Origin: Neofusicoccum parvum
Taxonomy: Eukaryota; Ascomycota; Dothideomycetes; Botryosphaeriales; Botryosphaeriaceae
DNA: 64,000 nt
Direction of reading: 5' to 3'
Assembly (NCBI GenBank): GCA_020912385.1
Contig: CP087222.1
Location: 496,001-560,000, forward strand
In this document: piece after piece, positions 44,919 through 56,218 of the stretch
How positions within the stretch are numbered: the first letter of the stretch is position 1
Layout of the letters: the number at the start of each line of letters is the position of its first letter
Program-made: the position numbers and the translations under genes
The notes under the pieces: model-generated
Databases searched by the model: none
Told to the model about the DNA's origin: nothing
What the model saw: the letters and a program-made list of their open reading frames with translations, nothing else

Positions 44919-46000
44919 CTACTGCCGACGACGACGATCGTTAGCTTGAGGCGGGGGTTGCGTGGCTGCTACAGAGGGAGGCGTTAGTACGGTTGCTCGG
45001 CGCGCCCAGTCCAGCCAGCGGAAAACGTCATTCTAGTTCGACTTACCGCTTCTGCTGTCGGCGTAGTAGTACTGCTGAGTTGTACTACAGGGAAACTTAG
45101 CCAAATCCAAAACATCCGTGGGTATATGTTCTTCCATGAAATACCTTGGTTGCGGCGGGGCGTACACGCGTTCTGGCGGCGCCGAGGTTGACGGAGGGTA
45201 GCCGTATCTAGGCGAGTCCTGGTGGCTTGAGTAGTGCGACGGATGTGGCTCTGGTTCCCTGCCGGACGGCTGGCTGGAATATCCATAGGACGGGGCTGTC
45301 CTCACTTGGCCTTGTCCATATCCAGGGGCGGGCACATAGTGGGCTCCTTGCTGGGCATATCCTGACTGGGGCTGGGCATAGGTGTAGTCTCCTCCTCCTC
45401 CATAGGCACTTTGGGCGGGCGCCCGGTATCCCGACGAGGGCGGGTGGTCCGCATAAACCTGGGCAGCGGAAGGCGGGGCATAGCTCTGCTCCGGGGCCGG
45501 CGTACTGGGTCCATAGTACTGCCTGGACTGGTGCGTCCGTGAGTCTTGGTATGCAACTGCAGCTTTGTCAGGAGGCTTGGCCATCATCTTCGAGTCTCTC
45601 GCGAGTGGGCTACCTCGTCCCTGCTGGACCTCAGCACGCCACCGCTGAGAGTCCAACTTCAAGTCTTGCACCATTTGCTGCGAGCGACGTGTCAGCAGGC
45701 GAGGTCACCGGGGCAAGTGAGGGGCGGCGCGCGACGGCGCGACGACGGGACTCACCGAGGTCAGGGTGCGATAAGCAGTGATCCAATATCCCTCTACGCC
45801 CTTCAGACGGTTAGCAGGAGCAGGCGGGCTGCGCGGCCGCGATGACTGACCTCGTACTCTCCGGAGCCGATGCCCGGCTTGACAAGAGCGTCCGGGCCCA
45901 GGTAGCGCTGGATGTCAGCGGTGATGACCTCGCGGGCGATGCCCTCACCGGGCTGAAACCACTGGCGAGTGGGCGTCGAACGCGACATTGTCGATGGCAT
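44919..46000 (-). CDS. rfeG: RfeG-like conserved fungal protein
   Basis: Five exons: 46000-45851, 45791-45756, 45677-45047, 44968-44919 are four of the coding blocks I can join, giving 288 aa (so four coding exons, three 59-78 nt introns). The N-terminal conserved block runs QWFQPGEGIAREVITADIQR, then YLGPDALVKPG, then GYWITAYRTLTSQMVQDLKL and DSQRWRAE. This is the signature I associate with the fungal RfeG family. The rest is Tyr/Gln/Pro/Gly-rich low complexity, with a distinct motif YFMEEHIPTDVLDLAKFPC near the C-terminus. The tail is basic (NDRRRRQ). RfeG has been described as a transcription-linked factor in Aspergillus; the mechanism is unclear to me. Start could be at 46000 or four codons later (MSRS). 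The final intron has a CTAAC branch site; without it the frame stops after SGKSN. Confidence 0.78.
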
Positions 46001-47539
46001 TTGCTTGCGGATGGCGATGGGTGTGGTGGTGGTGAACGAGAGAAAAGTTCGCACTGATGTCAGCGTCTGAGGGAGACGAGTGCGGCAGCAAGGCTGGCCC
46101 GGGCTGGCGGCAAGGCAGCGACTGAGGGCTGGTTCCTAGACCAAAAAGCAGGCTTGCGTTCCTAGGAGCCTCGTGGGGTGAGGCGGGCGGTTCTGGGGTC
46201 CCTCCAAAGAAAACCAAAGCAGACGCTGGACAGCGGAAGAGGAAGAAGCAGGACGGCTGGGTGCGGGGCTGAGGAGTGGGCAGGTAATATCGTCGCGGCT
46301 GTCGGTGAGCGGCGCGTGGCGGCGGCGGCAGGGCTCGCGGCGGACAGGCCAGCTGGTTTGCGCTGAGCTTGAGCTTTTGCGGCTCTGAGCGGGCCTGCAA
46401 CGGCTGCAATTGGACAGGGCGGGGCGACGAGCGCGACGGCGGCGGCTCCTCGCAGTAGCAGCACACTGGCGGGCAGATGACAGCGCAGGCTGGTGCCCAA
46501 TGCGTAGATGTTTGCAGCGAGGCCGGGTGGAAGGGCGTCGCAGGCAGAGCGCGGAAACTGGGAGACGAGAGACGCCCTGCGCGGCCGGCTGCGTGCCTTT
46601 TGCTTTATCTTGCGCGGTGGTTGCGCCCTGCGATGGATCATGGATGCTCGCTGGGCCCATTCACATGAGGGCCGGTGGACCTGCGCGCGCGTTGGGCAGC
46701 GAGGCCGGCCAGGGCCCAACACCGAGCAAACACTGACGCCAGCGGCCTGCACGAACGCAGCTAGCCCCAGCCGACGTCTAGAATTCGCGCGTCAAGCTGC
46801 CCGTAGCGCTGGCGGCCGGGCGCACGCCTGTCTTGAGCGCCTGTGGCGGTGAGCGCGACCTTGGCCCTCAGCCAGGCCAGCGCGCTGCCAGGCCTGACCG
46901 GCTGCGCGAGCGGGCGCAGGTCGGGCTTAGGCCTTGGGTTTGGGCACGGCTGCAGCCCGCGGCGCCCGCAAATTCTGCGAGCGCACTACCGGCACCGCGC
47001 GCCCGCCGGGTCTTCCATGCGTGCGTCGTGGCCTCTGGCAATTGCCCGCCACCCCAGCACGTGTGCCGGCGACAATGACACCACGAGGCTCCAGCGACGC
47101 CGCCGTCCAGCGCTGCCTGTCGCGCGCCGCGCCAAACGCTGCGCTGGGCCGGCGCGCCCGGCGTGGTGCCAGGCCTGCCAGGATTCACCAATGCAATGAC
47201 ATCGCACCGCCGGGCTAGGTCTCACGAGCCCGTCCGAGGACGCATGCCCGACGTCCTGGCCTGACTAACGCCCGCGTGGGATGCCTCCTTCAATAATCCG
47301 ATGGCAATACGCCAATTCCCGGCGGCGTGGACTGCCCGCCTGCGTCCCTATTGCGCTGTAACCCTACACTCGCGCTTATCCGCCGTGCCGGTAATGCCGC
47401 CGTGCGCGCTTGATATCATCATCGCCCGGGTTGCTCCCACAACCGCCCGAAGCAAAACATCCAAGCCGCCACCAGCGCCAGGAAAGCCATCCGCCAGCAC
47501 CGTCCCGGCCTCGCCCATCGCGGCCGTGGCCTGGCGTCC
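46001..47539. other. rfeG upstream region, no gene recognised (1.5 kb)
   Basis: Very GC-rich DNA between the rfeG-like start and the 3' end of the GST-like gene. Open frames are arginine/alanine-rich shadows. It probably contains the rfeG promoter and 5' leader. Confidence 0.5.
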
Positions 47540-48712
47540 TCACAGCTTGGATGGCGCGCCGCCCGCCCTCACCACTCTGAAACCCCATCGCGGGAAATGA
47601 ATGTGCACCGCGTTCTGCGCGGCCGCCGTCCTACTCGCCAGCACGACCTCGTCCGGCGTCAGGCTGACCAGCGTACCCCGGTCATGGTGGTTGAACCCGC
47701 TGTCGATCGGCCACACTTCCACCTCCTGACCTTTCTCCAAGCCCAACGGATCAGCCGCATCAACATGGCCGCCAGATTCCGCAAGGTTGGCGCCAGAAAC
47801 GAACAAGACGGCCTGCGCCCCCTTCAACGTGACGGCCTTGGGGCCCGACGACTTGGCCGCCTGCACCGCTTCGCGAAACCTCTTGATCCACGCATAGACC
47901 TTGGGGAACTGCCGTTCTGATATCACGTCCGCCGGCAGCGCGCCCTTCATCTCGACCAGCCAGTCGAACGGCCATATTGCTAACTCGAGCGTCAGACCGG
48001 AGCTAGCCGCGGACTGGTGTCCGTCGCCACCACAAGGGACGGGTCGTCACGCACCTTCGATGTCTGCCAGACTGGGGCCCGATGTCTTAAGGATCCACTC
48101 GCGCCCGTCCGCTAGCAACGTGCTCTCCAGCAGCGCAAACGCGTCGCGAATGTGCACGACACCCTCCGGCCGCGCGCGCTGCATGGCCTCCTTCGACCAG
48201 CTCCGCCCCGAGAAGTCCTGTCTGTCCTTGGCAAACTTGGGGTCTTGAAGAGCAGGCATGGACGCGGGGATCAGCGTGGCCGCGCGTGCGAAGACTCCGC
48301 CGTCGACGGTCCAGCGCTCGAGTAGGCGCTCGATGGCCTTGTGGTCGCTGCCCGACGCTCCAAGCGCCCCGTCGGGGAAGCGCTCCTCGAGCTTACGGAG
48401 AATAAGCCGAGTGTCGCAGTAGACGTCGCGGCCGACGGCCATGAGCGGGATGCGGCGGTAGGCAATGCCCAATTCGCGGAGGTCGGGGCGAGGCAGTGTC
48501 ACCGGTTGTATCTATCTCGCGCGCGGGTCTAGTCAGCGTTCAGGGATCGCGGTAAGGCACAGGTGCTGACTGCCGCCGCTGGCGGCGGGCGGGAGCGGAC
48601 GCACACATTGCGCAAATGCTATGCCGCGGAGCTGCAGATACCAGATGACACGGCGGGCGTATGGAGAGAAAGGGTAGTGAAAGAGGACGATCTCGTTTGG
48701 CACCGACGACAT
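47540..48712 (-). CDS. glutathione S-transferase-like protein
   Basis: Three exons: 48712-48605, 48511-48055, 47979-47540; 334 aa. The N-terminal thioredoxin-fold half starts EIVLFHYPFSPYARRVIWYL, the GST_N pattern with Ser-Pro-Tyr at the active-site turn. It continues with RRIPLMAVGRDVYCDTRLI, the cis-Pro and SNAIL-like region. A helical GST_C-like half follows. The C-terminal third (from about 250) is a small extra domain ending RWGFRVVRAGGAPSKL, as in a fungal subgroup of GST-like proteins with an added C-terminal module. Role is probably glutathione-dependent detoxification, but substrate is unknown. The frame extends upstream of 48712 with no conserved sequence, so I placed the start at MSSVPNE. 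Confidence 0.82.
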
Positions 48713-49298
48713 GACTCGGGCGAATTGAGCGGGCAGCGGATACGAATTGCGGCTCTGGAGTTGGGCAGCGGGATTGTTGGTGGTTAAAAAGGCATTGGAT
48801 GTTGCTACTCGCTGGATCTGCGGTTGCTCCCTGCGGAGCGAGCTACGCAGCCAGGCGCTTCCCGGCCGCTTGCCTCGGTTCCCCCACACTCGTCGTCGCT
48901 CCAGGACCAACGGCTCAACGATCAAGACACAGAGACGGCCGGGATCAGCCTGGCCAACCACCGCCACTGCTCGCCGAGCTGCAAGAAATATCGCTGACAG
49001 GTCCAAAGACGATCAATGCGAGGCCAGGTAGATGGCAGAGCCACGTGAAGCGCGAACTGCCGGTTTGCCACCTGTCTGTGCGGATGAAGATTTCCGGAAT
49101 TTGGAAACAGAGCCATGTCCAAAGCGTAGGAGACATGCGAAAGTTAAAAAGCCCATCCCAATCACCTCGCCGCCCGATCCTGCACAATGCGACGCGCCAG
49201 GTCCTTATTGCTGGTGTCTCTCGTCGCGACCTCTCTTTGAGTAGTGCTCGGTCCTACGCGAGGTGTCAGAATTAGGCTTGCTGATCTCCGTTGATCAC
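48713..49298. other. intergenic, no gene recognised
   Basis: Upstream flank of the GST-like gene and downstream flank of the small membrane protein gene. Nothing else supported. Confidence 0.5.
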
Positions 49299-49568
49299 CT
49301 ACGTCTTCTTACCGCGATCAGCTCCTCCGGCCTTGCCTTCCAAGCGGTCCAGCGCCTCCTCGATCAACCCGACGTGCCCTCGCAGCGTGCCCTCTAATTC
49401 GTCCATGCGGGCTTCGTGCTCCTCCAGGTTGTACACGTGATGCGAGCGCAAGTACAGTGTTGCACCACCGATGGCCGAGAGGTTGAGGATGCCGAAGATG
49501 GCTGAAGGGTTCCGCAGGAAAGACATCATTGGAGCGTTTGCTGTGGTAGTACGAAAGAAGCCGAACAT
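49299..49568 (-). CDS. small single-span membrane protein, probably mitochondrial
   Basis: One exon, 89 aa, start chosen at the ATG giving MFGFFRTTTANAP. One hydrophobic segment (about residues 23-41; AIFGILNLSAIGGATLYLRS) is followed by a helical, charged C-terminus with heptad-like spacing (NLEEHEARMDELEGTLRGHV) and a basic end (DRGKKT). Size, lack of a signal peptide and a basic end suggest an inner-membrane or ER small protein. I do not recognise a family. It is divergent from the polymerase eta gene, 376 bp away. Confidence 0.6.
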   Translation of the reverse strand: MFGFFRTTTANAPMMSFLRNPSAIFGILNLSAIGGATLYLRSHHVYNLEEHEARMDELEGTLRGHVGLIEEALDRLEGKAGGADRGKKT

Positions 49569-49944
49569 TCTAAGAATATATATATGTACGGTGCACCTGC
49601 TGTGCGATGCAGGAGTCGATGATGACATCGTCGAGCGCTAGTATCGGTCGTCAGGGACGCCGCGCGCTCGAAGCGGAATATCGAGAAACAGAAAGGACCT
49701 GGAAGAAACAGCAAGGAAAAATAATACGCAAGTTCTAAAAGAAGCATTCATGCAGTGACAATGAACTGCCATGTGTTGTCGGCAGCCGTGCGGTCGGGCC
49801 TCTACGCGTCCCGCCAATGATGCGTGCCGCGCGCCCGCGCGCTTTCGTTCGCGACCTCCAACCACCACTGCCATGTTTGCTTACCCACGCCATGTCTCCC
49901 ACCCGATGAGGCGCGCTGCCTCGACGACTGCCTAGGCCCATACC
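49569..49944. promoter_or_regulatory. bidirectional promoter region, small protein / pol eta
   Basis: A 376-bp interval between divergent start codons. A TATATATA tract at about 49577-49585 lies next to the minus-strand start, inside the probable leader. Confidence 0.45.
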
Positions 49945-52107
49945 ATGTCGTCTTCGCAGCCATTCCTCGCATCGTCGCCCCTCTCCACCAGCAGCGGCCG
50001 CCGCCGAAAGTCCAAGTTTACCTTCCGGCACCTCTCGCAGCTCGGCACCTCCACGACAACTTGCCCGCTGCGAGTGATCGCCCACATCGACCTCGATGCC
50101 TTTTACGCGCAGTGCGAGATGGTGCGCCTGGGCGTGCCGGTGGACCAGCCGCTGGCGGTGCAGCAGTGGCAGGGCCTCATCGCGATCAACTACCCGGCGC
50201 GCGCCTTCGGCCTGAACCGCCACATCACGGCGTCCGAGGCGCAGAAGCTGTGTCCGCAACTTATAATGCAGCACGTGGCAACTTGGAAGGAGGGCGACGA
50301 GCGCTGGGCCTATCACGAAGACGCGTTCAAGAACATGGCGACGCACAAGGTCAGCCTGGACCCGTACCGCTTGGAATCCCGCAGGATTCTGGCCTTGATA
50401 AAGAACGCGTTGCCGGGGGATCTGCAGAGAGTGGAGAAGGCGAGCATTGACGAGGTGTTCATGGATCTCTCGGCCCAGGTGCATAGCATCATGCTGGAAA
50501 GATACCCTGAACTGGCCGGTCCGCCGCCGTATGACGATCCGACGGAGAATCTGCCGCGGCCGCCGACCACGGCGCTGGACTGGCAGACGGATCACCTGAT
50601 TGACTTGGACTCCACCGAGACCGAGGACGATGATCCGGATTGGGATGATATTGCTATCTTAATTGGATCCGAGATTGTTCGCGATGTCCGAGCGCAGATC
50701 TTCAGTGAGCTGAAGTACACTTGCTCCGGCGGCGTTGCGCGAAACAAGATGTTGGCCAAGCTTGGATCCGGCCATAAGAAACCAAATCAGCAGACCGTCG
50801 TACGCAACCGCGCTGTGCAGAACTTCCTAAATGACATGAAGTTCACTAAAATCCGCAACCTCGGTGGAAAGCTTGGCGATGAGGTCGTGGCTATGTTCAA
50901 CACAGACACCGTCAAAGAGCTCTTGGGCGTGCCATTGGGGCAGCTTCAGCAGCTGGGCGATGATACTGGCATCTGGTTACATAACATCATCCGAGGCAAT
51001 GACACCAGCGAGGTGAACTCCCGGATGCAGATCAAGAGCATGCTGTCAGCCAAGTCGTTCCGTCCGTCTATCAATACCTTCGATCAGGCTGTCCGGTGGC
51101 TACGCATTTTCTGCGCCGACATCTTCTCCCGTTGTGTGGAAGAACGCGTGCTTGAGAACAAGCGCAGACCGAAAACTATCAATTTGCACCATCGACAGGG
51201 TGCACAGACCCGCTCAAAGCAAGCTCCTATTCCTCAGGCCAGAACATTCTCTGAAGCATTGCTGTTTGAACTAGCCAAGGGCCTCCTTGCTCAGGTGGTC
51301 GTGGATGGACGGGCTTGGCCATGTGCAAACCTGTCTCTGAGTGTAGGCGGCTTTGAGGATGGAATCACCGGGAACCAAGGCATCGGAGGCTTCTTAGTCC
51401 GCGGAGAGGAGGCAAAGGCTATGCTTGCCGGTGAACGGGAATCATTGGCAAGCAAGAATGAAAGGACTAATGCAGTACCACCCCAAAAGAGACGTAGGAT
51501 CGACGAGGGGGGCATCCAGAGGTTCTTTGGTCCACGACAAAGCAGCCGTGAGGATTCTGGGAATGAGCACAGTCCACGCATGAGCAGGGAGAATAGCAGA
51601 GCTGCATCTGAGCAGGCTGAACAGGAGATTCCCTCAGACCTCCTAGACAGCGACCACCGGCCCGTCTCAGAGACCAACCTCGATCATGTCGGAGATAACT
51701 TGGATGAAGCAATCCCGTCGGATGTCCCACCGCCCTCTGCCCAACCACCATCACAACCCCCATTCCGGCAGTCTGAGCACCACGCTACGAAGACGACATC
51801 AGCCACTGTCCCTGACACTGCTGCCCAACCTTCTCACCAGACGACACTAGACACCTTTGTCTGTGAGCGCTGCTCTACCCGTCTCCCCGTCTCCCAGCAA
51901 GCCGAACACTCGGACTACCATGTGGCAAAGGACCTAGCAAAGCAGCTTCAAGCCGAGGACCGCTCCGCTGCACGGTCTCCTGCACCACCGCCACAGCCGT
52001 CCACGACGCCGCGTCCGCGCGGAAGGGGTAGGCCAGCCGGCTCGTCGGGGAATGCGGTCAAGGGGCCGGAGAAGGGTCAGATGAAGCTGGCCTTCGGCAA
52101 GGGTTGA
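49945..52107 (+). CDS. rad30: DNA polymerase eta, translesion synthesis (Y family)
   Basis: One exon, 720 aa. Palm motifs are intact: HIDLDAFYAQ with Asp49 and Asp51, and KASIDEVFMD with Asp169/Glu170. Also seen are INYPARAFGL (fingers), the insertion after YPELAGPPPYDDP typical of eta, the TCSGGVARNKMLAKLGSGHK block, the thumb helix-hairpin-helix and the little-finger domain (PKTINLHHRQG). The C-terminus holds a ubiquitin-binding zinc finger (about 645-664; CERC...HSDYH, pattern C-x2-C-x11-H-x3-H) and PCNA-interaction-like motifs: GIQRFFGP, QTTLDTFV and the terminal GQMKLAFGKG. Pol eta bypasses UV photoproducts accurately after PCNA ubiquitination. Length is normal for fungi. Confidence 0.97.
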   Translation: MSSSQPFLASSPLSTSSGRRRKSKFTFRHLSQLGTSTTTCPLRVIAHIDLDAFYAQCEMVRLGVPVDQPLAVQQWQGLIAINYPARAFGLNRHITASEAQKLCPQLIMQHVATWKEGDERWAYHEDAFKNMATHKVSLDPYRLESRRILALIKNALPGDLQRVEKASIDEVFMDLSAQVHSIMLERYPELAGPPPYDDPTENLPRPPTTALDWQTDHLIDLDSTETEDDDPDWDDIAILIGSEIVRDVRAQIFSELKYTCSGGVARNKMLAKLGSGHKKPNQQTVVRNRAVQNFLNDMKFTKIRNLGGKLGDEVVAMFNTDTVKELLGVPLGQLQQLGDDTGIWLHNIIRGNDTSEVNSRMQIKSMLSAKSFRPSINTFDQAVRWLRIFCADIFSRCVEERVLENKRRPKTINLHHRQGAQTRSKQAPIPQARTFSEALLFELAKGLLAQVVVDGRAWPCANLSLSVGGFEDGITGNQGIGGFLVRGEEAKAMLAGERESLASKNERTNAVPPQKRRRIDEGGIQRFFGPRQSSREDSGNEHSPRMSRENSRAASEQAEQEIPSDLLDSDHRPVSETNLDHVGDNLDEAIPSDVPPPSAQPPSQPPFRQSEHHATKTTSATVPDTAAQPSHQTTLDTFVCERCSTRLPVSQQAEHSDYHVAKDLAKQLQAEDRSAARSPAPPPQPSTTPRPRGRGRPAGSSGNAVKGPEKGQMKLAFGKG

Positions 52108-53402
52108 AGAACGGATACGTCAAATTTGCGGACCAGGTGAAGGTCTAGAACCAGGCCTTTTTGGAGATCTGGGAGCATCACCCAGGACCATGTGTATGGG
52201 AGCCCAACCGGACCTGCATTTTTCGTCAGGATAGCGTCGTCCAGGAGCATGGCGGCATATTGAGCAGCGCCACCAAGAGCGCAGGACGGCGAGCTGCCCA
52301 CTCAGCTGCGTTGTGGCATGGGCCACCTGCAAGAATTGGGCCTGTTCCTTGCTTTACCGCCGGCACAGCCCGTCGGGGGGTTGAGAATTGTCCCATCCCC
52401 TGGGAGCACACGAGTCCGGACGGCGTCTCTGATTGGCGAACGGTACTTTCTCCCGAGTGACGGGGTCCTGGGCGCTCAGGTCGTTGGTGTGGTTGTGGGG
52501 GCCGCGTTTAGGGTGCCTTGCAGTAGCTAGAACATCAACTCACACACACGGCTGGCCGGTCGGGCCTGGGCTGGGTAAGGCAGCATTGCGCGAGAGAGCA
52601 GAGAGAAAACTCACGCCACCACAGGCGTTAGCGGAAGTCTTCAAGCCGCGCCCGAGCGTGTCCGAGCGGAGGTAAGCCCCTTGCAGAATGGTGGCGTTTT
52701 CCACGGCGTGGGAAGTGCGTTGGGGGGAGTGGCGACCATCACGAGAAAGAGAGCGCGCTTGTTTAGCACGGGAGGATGGTGGCGCAGGTAGCTCAATTGA
52801 TCAGCGGTATGACGACGACAAAACGCGATCAGCAGAGGCGTTTGCTGTCAGGCTGGGGTGGGAGTTCTGCCGCACAGGAGAGGTGGAAAGGGTGCCGTGT
52901 CCCCAATTTCCTGCCCGATCGACGTGCCCAGCGATGGGTCGAGCCGCGCTCCGGATCAGCGTCACAGCGTCTGGGGAGATCTAGATCTCGACTGCCTGTT
53001 TGGGACGTCGTTTGGCCCCCACGGCCACGGCCTCGGCTCTTCGTCTTCAGCGCTCGAGTCTCTCTCCTCCGTCTTTGCTCCTTTCGACCGCGGCGCCGTT
53101 GAAGCGTGCTTGGACCCTCTCCTCCCTCAATAAATTGGAAAGCTGAGCGTTTGAGCTTTGTCTTGGGCAGACGACGCTGACAGGGCCTAGAACTTGCTTT
53201 GGACTGCCTGTTGGTGGGGCCGCCTCTACCTGCCGGACATGTCTTTTCTGTTGGCTCACGGTTGAGCACGCGCATTAGCTTCAAACCCTCCGACCCTTCT
53301 TCCCCCCATCCCGCGCCTGCCCGGCGCCGGTCGGCAGAACGGCCTCCGTCCACGCGCTCACTCCCCTTCCCGCTTGCCCCGGACCAGGCCCTTGCGGCCA
53401 GC

Positions 53403-53437
53403 CTTCCCTCCTTCCTTCCTTCCCTCCCTCCCTCCGC
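53403..53437. repeat. polypyrimidine CCTT/CCCT tract
   Basis: A run of CCTT units followed by CCCT units on the plus strand. Simple low-complexity sequence in a gene-poor interval. Confidence 0.8.
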
Positions 53438-53833
53438 GCCGAGGTGGCAGCGCTACGCAGTCGCGCGTTAGACCGCAGCTCCTTCGTCATGCCGCCGGAA
53501 AGAAGGTGCTACTGCCCGCCGTCTTGGCGCTGCCGCCGTCGCCGCAGCGCGTCCGCGCAGCTGCAATAGCAGTCACGGCCTTAATGTGACGGGTTCCGTG
53601 GCGCGGGACGCCGAACTCAAGTGGCGTCCTCTCTTCAGGCAGCCAGGCAGTAGCGCGTGCTCCCGACGTCGTCGAGCGAGGGGGACGCCAATGCTGGGCC
53701 GCTGCTTATTTGCTTCCCGGCCCCGGGAAGGCCGGTCCGGCGTGGGTTTGCTGATCACGCTTGGTCGAGAGGTGTGCGGTTGTGCGGTTGGGGGGTCCGA
53801 GAGGAAGGTTTTAGCCGTGCCGATCTCGCGTGT

Positions 53834-53857
53834 CTGGGCTGGGCTGGGCTGGGCTGG
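53834..53857. repeat. CTGGG short tandem repeat
   Basis: Four to five perfect 5-bp CTGGG units in a row. Ordinary microsatellite. Confidence 0.85.
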
Positions 53858-55105
53858 CGTGGCCGGTGGTGCTGCTGCGCTGATCAACGGAGATAGGACT
53901 GGGATGGGGAGGGCGGGAGGAGCCACTGGTGGCGGAGTGGGGCACGCATAACGTCATAGGGTCCTGCTGCGCGTTTTTGGAGTTTGGGCTTATGAGGTGG
54001 ATGTCTTGCCGGGAATGAAGGATGCGAGGTTGCAGCAGATGGTGGCATACGAGAGGGTTGTTTGGGCAAGATGGGTGTTTGGACGACGTGGATGGGTTTG
54101 CCACGTTGATGGTGAGAAGTGCCTTGTTCGATTGGAACTTCTTCTCCCTATCCGTGAACCCTTGGCATAATAGCCGTCCGGAACAGGAGAAGTGTAGTCT
54201 CTCTACCACTTGTCCTCTTCGAAACCTCCCGGTGCCCTAGTGAGAAGGTAAAGCTTGTGAAGTTACTCGTTGTGTCCAAAGAACGGCATACACGAACAGT
54301 GATGATGAGATGCTCTACAAATGAATGATGCAATTCATCACGAATGGAACTGGAATATCTGTTAAGCTGTGAATTACTTGAACATACTCAGGGCTTCCTC
54401 GGACAGTATTGGGAGTATCTTGAGATTGGACAACGGGGAACTGGGCTGACGAGCTTGCGTTTTGCCCTATTTCTCTGTCGAGCGGCGGAAGTCCTTATTT
54501 ACCAGTCAAGAGAACCTGGACTAGAGTGTAGAAATCACGAAGCAATAATATAGCGATGACAAGTGTGAATTCAATAATGAACACAGTGGAGAATTTTTCC
54601 GACGAAAAGGATCTTCCGCGGCTCCCACAGAACCATCCAGGAACATCTCTGCTTCTTTTCATAATGATAGACTTATTTTCAACCGAGCTCAGTCATTCGA
54701 GGGAGCTCCAGCACCTTCCTTAAACTCCTCCTTCATCATCAACCTGGTCCTACCAGCCGTTGGTATGCCTATCTCCGGGAGCGGCGCGGTCTGCTGTTCT
54801 TTGGAGAGGTTGTCCATGTTAGTGATACATATTGTGAGACCGGGGATTCAGCCGTACGTCTTGATAGGGTGGAGTAGCGTCAGGTGTTGATACTATCCAG
54901 GTGAGTTGCGGTCGAGTTGCCGGTTGGTATGGTGGGCACGGTCACTTTTGGGTGCTTGTGTATGATTTTCAGCAGGTGCGGGGGAAAGAAATGAAAGAAT
55001 GAGATAGAAAGCGGATATTAGACGGTATCTCTTACATGGTAGCAAGCTTGTCGAGGTCAATTTAACGATGCATCTCGTTTCTTGGGGCGGCCGTGTCATC
55101 ACCCA

Positions 55106-56218
55106 TCACGTACATACGTTGACCATGACATTGCGTAGACCGGTGACCTCGTTTTGCAAGGAGTTGTGCACAGCTCTCACTTCGTCGCGCACGACCTCTA
55201 TGGCCTCTAAGATCTCGCCTTCCCTTTTATCCAGCGCTGGATGTTTCTGAGAAATGTGGGAATGTTGAGAGTGAGACACGAGGTCGGATTCAGTCCCAAT
55301 GCGGGAGGAAAGCTTTTTGGCATTCGACAAAAGACGACCGTGGGTGTCAGTGCCTTGTACCTCAGTACCAGGCCCCGAGCTGCCCTTGAGATGTGCGTAT
55401 TGAGCGGGTATGACGGGCTCGGCTAGCTTGGGCCCCACTCTGGTCAACGTGCGGTATAGGTTGATGGCCCTGCTGATATCCTCTGCTGAGAATTGCAACT
55501 CAGCGGGGTTGGACTCCTTGAACAGGCCGGCCTGGCATTGCATCAAGCGAATCATACCAATGGCGCGACCGATCGTGCATACGCTGACGATGTGGTCCCT
55601 GTGCGCCGTCTGGCCCATGCCCTCGTGGTTGGGAGTCCACAGCTCGCCTTCGTGGTCGGGATCTCACAGCTCGCCCTCGTTGAGCTGGTCGAGACGGGCG
55701 CGCAGCTGCTTGGACATGCCGCCTCCGTCGTCGAAAAATGCGCTGTTGGCGTTATTGTGGCTCCACATGGTGTGTCCCCTGTTCGGCTTATTGCACTGCT
55801 CCATCCCCCAACGTTTGGAATCCTGCTGAAAGAGGTGATTGACGATGTCCGCGACCTAGCTGTCATCGTAGACCTTCTTAATCTCCGTAGTGTTGGCCAG
55901 GCCGAGGTATCCCGCAGCCCTCTGGTAATCTTTGTGTAGCACCTTGTTGGTCGGAATGAGGCGTACAACGTGCTGGCCGTCTGTGGACTTGAAATTATTC
56001 CGAGGGACAGGTCTGTCTATAATGACGACGAGATCCTCCGGGCGTTCTTTGTTCTGGTCCACTATGGCCTTCCGAATCCGGGCCCTCCACGCCCTCTTGC
56101 GATCCCGCGTCTTCTGACGCCTCAGCTCGTCGGCCTGAGCGGCAGTACCATCTGCGGCTGGAGTGTTCTGAGTGGCTGTGGGATCGGTCGTGGTGGCGTG
56201 GTTCGCATCTGTAGGCAT
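55106..56218 (-). pseudogene. unrecognised gene with two in-frame stop codons
   Basis: One minus-strand frame stays open from about 56370 to 55106 except for TAG at 55858-55856 and TGA at 55666-55664. All parts read like protein in the same frame: a Thr/Ala-rich start (first ATG at 56218, MPTDANH), a basic helical block (RRQKTRDRKRAWRARIRKAI), VVIIDRPVPRNNFKSTDGQH, then after the TAG VADIVNHLFQQDSKRWGMEQ. After the TGA it continues through RDHIVSVCTIGRAIGMIRLM to a helical end (GEILEAIEVVRDEVRAVHNS). No intron with usable signals removes either stop. The TAG could come from CAG by one C-to-T change. Nonsense decay is the simplest reading; readthrough is not excluded. Function unknown. A TATA-like element lies upstream at 56487. 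Confidence 0.6.
55622..55675 (-). repeat. 27-bp tandem duplication inside the interrupted frame
   Basis: Two adjacent 27-nt copies (55675-55649 and 55648-55622) differ at five positions. Copy 1 reads GELxDPDHE with TGA at x; copy 2 reads GELWTPNHE with TGG at the same codon. The duplication preserves frame. Confidence 0.85.

Larger units (their letters stand above)
52108..55105. other. gene-poor interval (3 kb)
   Basis: No gene recognised. The region includes short tandem repeats near 53403-53437 and 53834-53857 (listed). Its right end, from about 54.0 kb, is AT-richer. Confidence 0.45.

Noticed and set aside
52776..52860. tRNA-like D-arm sequence (GGTAGCTCAATTGATCAG)
   Set aside because: No B box, acceptor pairing or T-arm follows, so it is not a tRNA gene.
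55106..56218. Explaining the in-frame stops by introns
   Set aside because: No donor/branch/acceptor set of realistic length spans either stop while keeping the shared frame; the nearest GT-TAG pair around the TAG would be about 18 nt.
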